From Candidatus Hydrogenedentota bacterium (GTDB taxonomy: Bacteria > Hydrogenedentota > Hydrogenedentia > Hydrogenedentales > CAITNO01), in NCBI GenBank assembly GCA_023145975.1, contig JAGLCZ010000728.1, positions 1 to 5,890 on the forward strand: a DNA stretch of 5,890 nt, read 5' to 3'. Within the stretch, counting starts at the first letter, position 1. Every line of letters starts with the position of its first letter. A program made the position numbers and the translations under genes. Shown piece after piece: positions 1-5,890 of the stretch. A model generated the notes under the pieces. The model saw only the letters and a program-made list of their open reading frames with translations. It made no database searches and was not told where the DNA came from.

Positions 1-884
1 AATGTGAATACCACCAGGAACAGGCATACGCCAATGGCGCAGGCATATCCCATGCGCTGGAAACTGAATGCGTTGTAATACATCCATAAAGCGGGCACAG
101 TGGTCTTAAATCCGGGACCGCCGCGCGTTAAGATAAATAAATTTTCGTACGTTTGTACCCCTGCAATAATCGTCAGTACCAGCATAAGCTTTATTTGGCT
201 CATGACCATGGGAATATCAATATAGAAAAACTTTTTCAACCCTACACACCCCTCAAGCTTGGCGGCTTCGTTGACACTCTGGGGGATTCCCGACAGACCG
301 GCGTAGTAAATGAGAATCTCTATGCCTCCTGCAAAAGGAAAGCCTACCATGACGCAGGCCATCAGCGCAGTACGGGGATTACTGAGCCAGCCTGTAGCGA
401 AAGATTCCAGACCTACCATCCCGAGCACTTCATTAATCAAGCCTCGATCAGCGTATACTATACCGCTCCAGATAAGCTGTACAGCAACGGCAGGCACAAC
501 GATAGGCACCAGGAAGATAATTCGGTAAATGTAGCGGCTTCGATCTCCAGGCAGCGAAAATATAAGTTTGGCAACAATAAGCGGAACGGTTAAGCGTACG
601 CACAGCATAAATATCGTGAGAAAAAGCATGTTACCGAATGCCAGCCATACCACGGGATCGCGGAAGAAGATTTCAGTAAAATTACTGATGCCGACAAATC
701 GGGCGGGGGCTCCTACTTCGAACTCATACAGCGATCCGGTAAAGGCCCAGAAAAAAGGGGCATAGACGAAAATGCCCAAAAGAATGAGCGGCAGTAACAG
801 CAGTGCATAGCAGCTTAATGCGCCTGTAAACTTGTAGGAGAATCGGAATTTCTTTTCCTGTTTTTCCTCAGGGGGTATCGCCAT
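1..884 (-). CDS. Sugar ABC transporter permease, MalF/UgpA type (C-terminus cut by window edge)
   Basis: This is an inner-membrane subunit of a carbohydrate ABC importer, forming half of the transmembrane channel. It was read by translating the minus strand; 294 complete codons are visible and the frame is open at the left edge. A short charged cytoplasmic N-terminus (residues 1-18, many Lys/Glu) is followed by a strong first membrane segment (about 21-48). More hydrophobic segments lie near 80-108, 119-143 and 172-195. The family's EAA loop, which docks the ATPase, is at 206-225 (EAA at 206-208, Gly212, Pro225). It is followed by a TRGGPG stretch and an ALWMYYNAF stretch typical of MalF-type permeases. 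ATG 884 is favoured because an in-frame stop lies only 15 bases upstream and AAAGGG sits 7 bases before it. It overlaps the end of the binding-protein gene by 17 bases, so translation is probably coupled. The substrate cannot be told from sequence; a sugar, oligosaccharide or glycerol phosphate is usual. The family assignment is secure. Confidence 0.93.
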   Translation of the reverse strand, partial: MAIPPEEKQEKKFRFSYKFTGALSCYALLLLPLILLGIFVYAPFFWAFTGSLYEFEVGAPARFVGISNFTEIFFRDPVVWLAFGNMLFLTIFMLCVRLTVPLIVAKLIFSLPGDRSRYIYRIIFLVPIVVPAVAVQLIWSGIVYADRGLINEVLGMVGLESFATGWLSNPRTALMACVMVGFPFAGGIEILIYYAGLSGIPQSVNEAAKLEGCVGLKKFFYIDIPMVMSQIKLMLVLTIIAGVQTYENLFILTRGGPGFKTTVPALWMYYNAFSFQRMGYACAIGVCLFLVVFT

Positions 885-2523
885 CAGGCAGCCCTTTCAT
901 TGTTGCGCGTATGGGTGCCCGTTTATCCCACGCCTGTTGGAGTGCCTCTATATCAACAGATTTACGTATTAACAGGTTTTCTGTTGCAGCGCGGATATTA
1001 TCTTCCTGAAATTCCATGAACTCTTCCAGGTCAATCCCGTCGTTGAGATACAATTCCAGCATACGCCGCAGGATTTCATAAAACTTTAAGTCAAAGGTAA
1101 ATGCCCACTTTGTGGTGGTGTAGCGTTGTTGGAGGATTTCTTCAAAAGGTTTTAAGGCAGGCAGCACTTCCACGCCCACAATATTGGGCAAGACACATTC
1201 GTATTCATTAACAATGCGTTCGTAATTTTCAGGAACCGTCATGAATTGTAATAATTGCGTTACCCGTTTCAGGCGTGTTGAGGTGGCAATACGTTCCTTA
1301 AAGGGTAAGGACGCATCTGTATCTCTGATGGATGAGTTGGTAATTTCAAATTGAGCGGCAGAACCACCGATAACACACATAGCGGTGTTTGAAGCGAAGG
1401 GGGTTACTTCTTCCGTAAACGGGGGCAGGTAAAAAACACCCCAATCGAATTCCAGAGAACGATCCGCCTTCAAGCGGTAGGTTAATACACATGGCGTCCA
1501 GAACATCGCTCCGTGTTGGGTGACGAATTCACGGACCAGGTCCAGTGAGGCGATATTGCTGTTACTGTAACTGCGCAGTTCGTACATCAATTCAAAGATC
1601 GTGCGGTAGCGTTTGTCCTTTTTAGTAAAGAAGCCCTGATTGAACAGGAAGTATAATTCGATATCGTCCAGATACCCTTGCAGATACCCTTCGCGTACGG
1701 GGTCTTGTACAAGATCGATGCCGGGCAGCAGATTATAGTATAGCTGATCGAAAAACAGGTCATGGCACCAGTCGGTCATTACTTCCGCGTTGATGAGCAT
1801 GGGCGTAATCTTACGGGGGGCTTTTTCGCCGGCTAAGAGCACGGGAGTCTCTGCAATAGTCTTTAGTACCCCTTGAAATTCCGTCCACGTTTTTGGAATA
1901 TCAAGGTTTAATTGCTGGAATACATCTTTATTATAGTAGATGCCAGTTTCTATCATGTCGTAACTGATGCAGTAATTTTGGTTGTCCGGTGCCGCTTTAC
2001 CGCGACTGATGGCCTGGTACTGGAACATATCCCACCACTGTTCATACCCCGGTGCTGTTGGGTCGCCCTTTTCACGGATGAATTCGTTGGGGGCTTCCAG
2101 GAAGGAATCGAGCGGAATATACCACTCTTTTTGGATATCCACCCACACATCTTCCACATTAACATTGAGGATGTCCGGTGCCTGACCGCTGGATAACTGT
2201 GTTACCAGATATTCTCGTGTACCGGGGGTGGTCAGTACTTCAACCCGCGTGTCGGGGAAATGCCGTTCAAATTCGCGGATGATTTCGGAAAGCCCCTTCA
2301 GGGGGGAACCAATTCCAAAGGGTACCGAATCCGGCATATAATTTATCCCGGGACTAAAGCGGATAACGTAATCAACAGCTTCCTGCGATTCCGTTTTTGC
2401 AGCCTGATCAAGGGCATCTTCCTCGCTTGCAGGGGGCATCAATGCCCATACTGCCAGGGCAATGAAGCAGGCAAGACTGCCAAAGCGGAAAACGCTGCTT
2501 AATTTAATATTTCTTTCATTCAC
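868..2523 (-). CDS. Extracellular solute-binding protein, family 1 (sugar ABC importer)
   Basis: This is a periplasmic substrate receptor that delivers a carbohydrate-type ligand to the adjoining permease. It has 551 residues, longer than the roughly 400-450 usual for family 1 binding proteins. The N-terminus has Lys7 and Arg13, then a hydrophobic core (14-29) and Pro-Pro-Ala-Ser, which looks like a Sec signal peptide or an uncleaved anchor. Cys19 lies within the hydrophobic core and has no proper lipobox, so a lipoprotein is unlikely. Family signatures are SSGQAPDI at 111-118 (the S-G-x-x-P-D-I turn), then IYYNKDVF at 195-202, a PKTW motif at 210-213, and a C-terminal lPNIVGVE-like stretch. 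The GTG at 2523 is the only reasonable start: an in-frame stop lies 27 bases upstream, and no ATG is in frame between. Its Shine-Dalgarno is weak. It is the first visible gene of a leftward operon with the permease. The ligand is unknown. Confidence 0.93.
   Translation of the reverse strand: MNERNIKLSSVFRFGSLACFIALAVWALMPPASEEDALDQAAKTESQEAVDYVIRFSPGINYMPDSVPFGIGSPLKGLSEIIREFERHFPDTRVEVLTTPGTREYLVTQLSSGQAPDILNVNVEDVWVDIQKEWYIPLDSFLEAPNEFIREKGDPTAPGYEQWWDMFQYQAISRGKAAPDNQNYCISYDMIETGIYYNKDVFQQLNLDIPKTWTEFQGVLKTIAETPVLLAGEKAPRKITPMLINAEVMTDWCHDLFFDQLYYNLLPGIDLVQDPVREGYLQGYLDDIELYFLFNQGFFTKKDKRYRTIFELMYELRSYSNSNIASLDLVREFVTQHGAMFWTPCVLTYRLKADRSLEFDWGVFYLPPFTEEVTPFASNTAMCVIGGSAAQFEITNSSIRDTDASLPFKERIATSTRLKRVTQLLQFMTVPENYERIVNEYECVLPNIVGVEVLPALKPFEEILQQRYTTTKWAFTFDLKFYEILRRMLELYLNDGIDLEEFMEFQEDNIRAATENLLIRKSVDIEALQQAWDKRAPIRATMKGLPDGDTP
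892..897 (-). promoter_or_regulatory. Ribosome binding site of the permease gene
   Basis: AAAGGG on the minus strand lies 7 bases before ATG 884, inside the last codons of the binding-protein gene. It supports that ATG as the permease start and fits reinitiation by ribosomes finishing the upstream gene. Confidence 0.55.
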
Positions 2524-2565
2524 AAAGATATTCTCAGAGCGGATGTTTTAGTTTTTGATCAGGCC

Positions 2566-2586
2566 GATATATAAAAATGGTATATC
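2566..2586. repeat. Inverted repeat GATATA-N9-TATATC, possible operator
   Basis: Two perfect 6-base arms are separated by 9 bases, about 43 bases before the GTG of the solute-binding protein gene. Sugar-uptake operons are often controlled by a repressor that binds a palindrome in this position, but these arms are A+T-only apart from the outer G/C. An A+T-rich 6-mer pair can also arise by chance. No regulator gene is visible in the window. Seen directly: the repeat. Inferred: any operator role. Confidence 0.25.
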
Positions 2587-2617
2587 TGGAAAATACAGTA
2601 ACTTATTTTGAGCCCTA

Positions 2618-2647
2618 ACTATAAAGCAATAGACTTCTAATACGCAA
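2618..2647 (-). promoter_or_regulatory. Candidate sigma-70-like promoter for the transporter operon
   Basis: On the minus strand TTGCGT (2642-2647) and TATAGT (2618-2623) are separated by 18 bases. The -10 box matches five of six consensus positions; the -35 box matches only three. The spacing and direction would give a transcript with a leader of roughly 90 bases that includes the GATATA/TATATC repeat. This is a pattern match only. Confidence 0.25.
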
Positions 2648-2682
2648 GCCACACACGATAAAGTTAAATGTAAATGACCGTT

Positions 2683-2712
2683 TTGGTATTTTTTGGTGAG
2701 AAGAGGTATTCT
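2683..2712 (+). promoter_or_regulatory. Candidate sigma-70-like promoter for the thrC-like gene
   Basis: TTGGTA (2683-2688) and TATTCT (2707-2712) are separated by 18 bases and match four of six consensus positions each. If used, transcription would begin close to 2719. That would leave out the GTG at 2715 and support translation from ATG 2805. A second A+T-rich box, TATATT at 2723-2728, has no acceptable -35 partner that I can see. Confidence 0.2.
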
Positions 2713-2794
2713 ACGTGTTCATTATATTACGATTTCTGTTATTCTGTTGGCTGGTTCCAAAATTCTTATTTGGGAATGAGCAAAAAACAATGTC

Positions 2795-2799
2795 AGGAG
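2795..2799 (+). promoter_or_regulatory. Ribosome binding site that decides the thrC-like start
   Basis: AGGAG lies 5 bases before ATG 2805. This is the main reason to start the protein at 2805 and not at the in-frame GTG 2715. The latter has a weaker purine stretch (AAGAGG, 2701-2706) 8 bases upstream. Confidence 0.7.
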
Positions 2800-2804
2800 T
2801 AATC

Positions 2805-4037
2805 ATGGAGACTTCCAAATCTTTTAAATATCGCTGCTATACCTGTGGGTATGAATGTTCCCTATCTAAGAGTTTCCATTGTCCCCACTGTGGCGATCCC
2901 ATGGCGCTGCGTGCTTTGGGGACAATTCCAGAGGCCGCGATGAAAACGGTGCCCGGTTCCTTGTGGCATTACGCAGCACTGCTGCCGGTGGAAGAGGAAA
3001 GGAATGTGGTCAGTTTGGGAGAGGGTGCAACCCCTTTAGTGGATGCTGCCCGTCTTGCTGAAAAATGGGGGATGGATTCTCTCCAAATCAAAAATGAAAC
3101 GGTGAACCCCACCGGTTCTTTCAAGGATCGGCAACTGTCCGTGTCCATAAGCCACGCCAAAGAAACGGGTCGGGATACTGTGGCGGTGGTGTCGTCGGGG
3201 AATGTGGCTGTAGCGACTGCGGCGTATGCCGCCCGTGCCGGGATGAAGGCGGTGCTGTTCATGCACGGTCAGGCAGGTGCAGGTAAGATTGCCCAGGCTG
3301 CCGCCTATGGTGCGCAGGTTATTTGTGTAGACTCGCCCCGTCCCAGTGAAGTGTTCACCTTGTGCATTCAGGCGTGCGATAGGTTTGGGTGGGCACACTT
3401 GTCTACTTCAGGGATGCACAACCCCTACAGTGTGGAAGGCGCAAAAACGATTGCCTACGAGTTGTATCAGCAATATGCGGGGCACCTGCCGGACTGGATC
3501 GTGGCACCTGTAGGCGGCGGTGGTTTGCTTGGGGGGATTTGGCGCGGACTGCTGGATTTACAACGCATGGGATACATTGAGAAATTGCCGCGTCTTGCAG
3601 GGATTCAGGCGGCGGGATGTGCGCCCCTTAAACAGGCGCTGGAACAGGACTGGAGTTTTCAGGAAAGCCTGAAGCATCCCTGGGAGAATCCCGAAACTGT
3701 CGCCGGGGGCATTGCCGACGATATTCTCTTTGACGGGCATACCGTACTTCCCGCAATCCGTGAAACCAATGGTATCGTTTTGGCAGTAGACGATGATGCT
3801 ATTCGGAAAGGGGTACAGACCCTTGCCCATGCGGAAGGCTTGTTTTGTGAACTCACCACGGCGGTGGTGATTGCCGCTATGGAAAAGAATGCCGAACGGT
3901 TCCGCAACCAGAATGTCGCCTGTATCCTGACAGGTCACGGCTTGAAAGACCTCGCTGGAAAACCCATCAAGGACAGCGTTGCACCTCCTCATATCCCGCC
4001 CGAACTGGAAGCCCTCGAAAGATTGCTTGGGGTATAA
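2805..4037 (+). CDS. thrC: Threonine synthase-like PLP enzyme with N-terminal zinc ribbon
   Basis: This is probably threonine synthase, which converts O-phosphohomoserine to threonine in the cytoplasm using pyridoxal phosphate. It has 410 residues from ATG 2805. The N-terminus is a zinc ribbon: Cys11/Cys14 and Cys26/Cys29 as two CxxC pairs, seen in a subset of short threonine synthases. The fold type II PLP domain follows, with Gly-Glu-Gly-x-Thr-Pro-Leu at 72-78, the Schiff-base lysine Lys107 in TGSFKDR, the cofactor-contacting SSGN at 130-133, and the phosphate-binding glycine loop Gly237-Gly240. It ends with TGHGLKD at 376-382, which is characteristic of threonine synthase. Odd point: the loop reads GGGG, as in serine/threonine dehydratases, where threonine synthases commonly have a GNxG form, and the residue after SFKDR is Gln, not Gly. 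It could be a paralogue with another phospho-amino-acid substrate. No hom or thrB gene is in view. It stands alone, divergent from the transporter and convergent with tsaD. Confidence 0.85.
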   Translation: METSKSFKYRCYTCGYECSLSKSFHCPHCGDPMALRALGTIPEAAMKTVPGSLWHYAALLPVEEERNVVSLGEGATPLVDAARLAEKWGMDSLQIKNETVNPTGSFKDRQLSVSISHAKETGRDTVAVVSSGNVAVATAAYAARAGMKAVLFMHGQAGAGKIAQAAAYGAQVICVDSPRPSEVFTLCIQACDRFGWAHLSTSGMHNPYSVEGAKTIAYELYQQYAGHLPDWIVAPVGGGGLLGGIWRGLLDLQRMGYIEKLPRLAGIQAAGCAPLKQALEQDWSFQESLKHPWENPETVAGGIADDILFDGHTVLPAIRETNGIVLAVDDDAIRKGVQTLAHAEGLFCELTTAVVIAAMEKNAERFRNQNVACILTGHGLKDLAGKPIKDSVAPPHIPPELEALERLLGV

Positions 4038-4053
4038 TCTTTGCTGTATTTCC

Positions 4054-4079
4054 TCCGCTACGAAATGCCTGACAGCGGA
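4054..4079. terminator. Weak hairpin at the convergent thrC-tsaD junction
   Basis: TCCGCT (4054-4059) and AGCGGA (4074-4079) are perfect complements around a 14-base loop, spanning the tsaD stop codon. Neither strand shows a T-run after the stem, so it does not look like a standard intrinsic terminator. With only 20 bases between the two stop codons, any terminator here must overlap tsaD coding sequence. Termination may instead be Rho-dependent or simply absent. Confidence 0.2.
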
Positions 4080-5062
4080 ATGGATGCAGTTGCCGGGGTG
4101 TCATAGGGCAGGGAGCAATTGTGTTCTATGCGTGAGTGAGCAGCAGCGGCTATCATGGCACCGTTATCCACACAATAGACAAAAGGCGGCAGGAAGAGTT
4201 CCGCATCTAATCTTTCTGCAGATTCGCGCAGACATTTGTTGGCGGCAACACCACCGGCAATGACGAGTCGGTGTATGTCCGATTGTTTTATTGCACGGGC
4301 GGTTTTCAGCATGAGTGCATCGACGGCGGCTCGTTGAAAAGAAGCAGCTACATCGGGCACGGGCGCATCGGGCTTTTCGCGCAGCAGGTATAATACGGCA
4401 GTCTTCAGACCACTGTAACTGAAATCAAGGGTGTCTTTTTTAGAGAGTCCCCGGGGAAGTGCATACGCGGTATCACTGCCTGTTTTCGCGGCTTCTTGAA
4501 TGGAAGGACCACCGGGGTAGGGAAGTCCTAACAGGCGCGCCACTTTGTCAAAACATTCGCCTACGGCATCGTCCCGGGTAGATGCCAGGATTTGATAGTT
4601 GTGGGGCGTGTCACATTGTATAATTTGCGTATGCCCGCCACTGACGATCAGAGCAAGATAAGGGAAGTCGGGTCGTTTTTCGCCCAGAAATGCACTGAAT
4701 AAATGTCCTTCAATATGGTGGATAGGTAAAAAGGGGATTTCCCAGGCACAGGCTGCCGCCCTGGCAAAACCGAGTCCGACCAGGAGCGAACCCATGAGTC
4801 CCGGACCGAAAGTAGCGGCAATACCGTCTATCCCGGGACACTTCCCGTTGCTTGGGAGTCCCGCTTCACACAAGGCTTCTTTCATAAGTTGGCTGATAAT
4901 TTCGGTGTGCATGCGCGATGCAATTTCCGGTACTACCCCGCCGAATAAACGATGGGTGTCTATTTGTGAAGATACGACGTTTGCCAGTACTTGACTTCCA
5001 TCCTTTACGACTGCAATGCCCGTTTCGTCACAGGAGGTTTCGATACCTACTAAAATACTCAT
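4058..5062 (-). CDS. tsaD: tRNA N6-adenosine threonylcarbamoyltransferase TsaD
   Basis: TsaD transfers the threonylcarbamoyl group from threonylcarbamoyl-AMP to A37 of ANN-decoding tRNAs, working in the cytoplasm with TsaB and TsaE. The protein has 334 residues, close to the usual length of about 337. All hallmark motifs of the Kae1/TsaD ASKHA fold are present: GIETSCDET at 6-14, GPGLMGSLLVG at 86-96, the metal-binding HIEGH at 116-120, VSGGHT at 140-145, DDAVGE at 164-169 followed by FDK, GLPYPGGP, AGGVAAN at 269-275, and DNGAMIA starting at Asp299. Nothing essential is missing. ATG 5062 is supported by GGAGG 7 bases upstream and by similarity of the N-terminus to the family. The gene overlaps the stop of the upstream deacetylase-like gene by 4 bases (ATGA), which implies translational coupling in a leftward operon. 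tsaB, tsaC and tsaE are not in the window. Confidence 0.98.
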   Translation of the reverse strand: MSILVGIETSCDETGIAVVKDGSQVLANVVSSQIDTHRLFGGVVPEIASRMHTEIISQLMKEALCEAGLPSNGKCPGIDGIAATFGPGLMGSLLVGLGFARAAACAWEIPFLPIHHIEGHLFSAFLGEKRPDFPYLALIVSGGHTQIIQCDTPHNYQILASTRDDAVGECFDKVARLLGLPYPGGPSIQEAAKTGSDTAYALPRGLSKKDTLDFSYSGLKTAVLYLLREKPDAPVPDVAASFQRAAVDALMLKTARAIKQSDIHRLVIAGGVAANKCLRESAERLDAELFLPPFVYCVDNGAMIAAAAHSRIEHNCSLPYDTPATASIPLSGIS

Positions 5063-5890
5063 CGTACTACCTCCGATATACGTATCAGTTCAATGTTTAT
5101 TTCTTTCATTTTCGGTAATTCCTCTTTTAACACGGCAATGGTATTGACCCGAAAATGCCCGATACCCACAGCAGTTCCCTGCATCCGGGCACGGGCAACC
5201 AGTTCCGCCAGATATTTCCTTATTTCATCGGGATCGCTGCTGTTATCAAGAAAGATATTGCGGCGGGCACAGGGGATATCCATTTTGGAAGCGAGGTCAT
5301 AGGCGCATGATTCCCATGTGGTACGGCTGTCCACAAAGAAAAGTTCGTGTTCCTTTACAACCTCAAGAAACCATTCCACCCGGTCAGCATCCATCGTGAA
5401 GGCGGTGCCGGTGTGGTTGTTGACCCCAATGGCTCCGGGAAACTGTTCCATACATTCCAGGGTGCGCTGATGAATTTCCTCCCTCGTCATATCCAGTTTT
5501 AATTCTCCTGGAAAAGTGTGGATAGTAGTCGTTGCACTGGATTGCATAGGCATGTGCAGCATGACTTCAAAGCCGGCATTGAGGGCATCTTTCGCAGTTG
5601 AGCCTGCAAAGGGAGTGTCCGGTAAAATGGACAGGGTGATAAGGTTGTTCAGCATAAGTGCCTGGCGGGTAGCCTCGCCGCCATAGCCTCCGTCATCAAG
5701 AATGATTGCGATTTTCCCCGGTCGTAAATTTTTAACTACCTCCGGGTCCTCTACTTTGGCTATAGCTTCAGTCTGATCTGCAGCGGGCACTATTTCAATA
5801 AGGTTCTCCACTAATTCTTCATCAGTGGAAAGGATAATTTCTTGTTCTGTACTATCTCCCGCTGATGAAGGGACAAGGATAGTTTTCTGC
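5059..5890 (-). CDS. Divergent polysaccharide deacetylase (YibQ family), N-terminus beyond window edge
   Basis: This belongs to the YibQ-like branch of the NodB-fold deacetylases, usually exported envelope proteins whose substrate is not established. The frame is open to the right edge, with 276 residues visible (numbered from the first complete codon). The first 55 or so are acidic and low in complexity, like the linker these proteins have after an N-terminal anchor. The catalytic-type domain follows: AIILDD ending at Asp65-Asp66, HMPM at 112-115, NNHTG from Asn157 with His159, DSRT at 187-190, and IGH near the C-terminus. These are the family's conserved metal-site and active-site positions. 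A GTG at 5811 could start a 250-residue form, but it would drop the linker and any export signal, so a start outside the window is preferred. The gene overlaps tsaD by 4 bases. In other bacteria this family often sits beside cell-wall hydrolase genes, which is not the case on the visible side. Confidence 0.9.
   Translation of the reverse strand, partial: QKTILVPSSAGDSTEQEIILSTDEELVENLIEIVPAADQTEAIAKVEDPEVVKNLRPGKIAIILDDGGYGGEATRQALMLNNLITLSILPDTPFAGSTAKDALNAGFEVMLHMPMQSSATTTIHTFPGELKLDMTREEIHQRTLECMEQFPGAIGVNNHTGTAFTMDADRVEWFLEVVKEHELFFVDSRTTWESCAYDLASKMDIPCARRNIFLDNSSDPDEIRKYLAELVARARMQGTAVGIGHFRVNTIAVLKEELPKMKEINIELIRISEVVR
5070..5074 (-). promoter_or_regulatory. Ribosome binding site of tsaD
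   Basis: GGAGG on the minus strand lies 7 bases before ATG 5062, inside the last codons of the deacetylase-like gene. It is a strong site despite the overlap, so tsaD can recruit ribosomes directly as well as by reinitiation. Confidence 0.8.

Larger units (their letters stand above)
2524..2804. other. Divergent intergenic region between transporter operon and thrC-like gene
   Basis: About 280 bases of A+T-rich sequence separate two divergent starts, so it should carry promoters for both directions. I see a short inverted repeat near the transporter side and weak sigma-70-like boxes for each direction, annotated separately. There is no convincing RNA gene, riboswitch or terminator here. The right-hand 90 bases (2715-2804) are an in-frame extension of the thrC-like frame from a GTG. 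Their base composition and codons (ATA, TTA, CGA) look non-coding, so I treat them as leader sequence. Confidence 0.6.

Noticed and set aside
153..593. A 146-codon plus-strand open frame
   Set aside because: It is antisense to the permease gene, whose minus-strand translation shows clear membrane segments and the EAA motif. The plus-strand product has no recognisable features.
2715..2804. Hydrophobic N-terminal extension as a true signal peptide of the PLP enzyme
   Set aside because: The enzyme family is cytoplasmic, ATG 2805 has the better ribosome binding site, and the extension has A+T-rich, non-coding-like codons. The ambiguity is kept as a finding.
3036..3398. A 120-codon minus-strand open frame inside the thrC-like gene, and a similar 144-codon one at 3558-3992
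   Set aside because: Both are antisense to a well-conserved PLP enzyme frame and have no domain-like composition; they are reading-frame shadows.
3979..4263. A plus-strand open frame of 94 codons across the thrC-tsaD junction
   Set aside because: It overlaps the end of the thrC-like gene and the conserved C-terminus of tsaD on the other strand, with no ribosome binding site or recognisable motif.
1..5890. Search for tRNA or rRNA genes, insertion sequences, CRISPR repeats, toxin-antitoxin or phage defence genes
   Set aside because: No cloverleaf, spaced repeats, terminal inverted repeats or related protein motifs were seen. Coding genes fill nearly all the window and belong to known housekeeping or transport families.

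Overview
The window is about half G+C by eye and densely coded. It carries five protein genes in three blocks. The layout suggests a Gram-negative-type bacterium: a periplasmic-type sugar ABC uptake system with an uncleaved or Sec-type (not lipoprotein) binding protein, and a YibQ-family divergent polysaccharide deacetylase. I cannot name the phylum from these genes. No RNA gene, mobile element, CRISPR array or phage gene is visible.

Left block (1-2523, minus strand): a long family 1 extracellular solute-binding protein is followed, with a 17-base overlap, by a MalF/UgpA-type inner-membrane permease that runs off the left edge. Together they form the start of a carbohydrate ABC importer operon. 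The second permease expected for this class would lie beyond the left edge; any dedicated ATPase is also not in the window.

Middle (2524-2804): a divergent, A+T-rich intergenic region of about 280 bases that should hold the promoters for the transporter operon (leftward) and the thrC-like gene (rightward). It contains a 6-base inverted repeat and weak sigma-70-like boxes.

Right block: a zinc-ribbon threonine synthase-like PLP enzyme (2805-4037, plus strand) converges, with a 20-base gap, on tsaD (4058-5062, minus strand). tsaD is the tRNA t6A modification gene. It overlaps the end of the upstream YibQ-like deacetylase gene by 4 bases (ATGA), so the two are probably translated from one message. 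The deacetylase gene is open to the right edge, and its N-terminus is missing.

The genes belong to separate housekeeping or transport functions and do not look like one system. I found no convincing new biological system. The points most worth a second look are the dehydratase-like glycine loop in the threonine synthase-like enzyme, its competing upstream GTG start that would add a hydrophobic segment, and the deacetylase-tsaD coupling.
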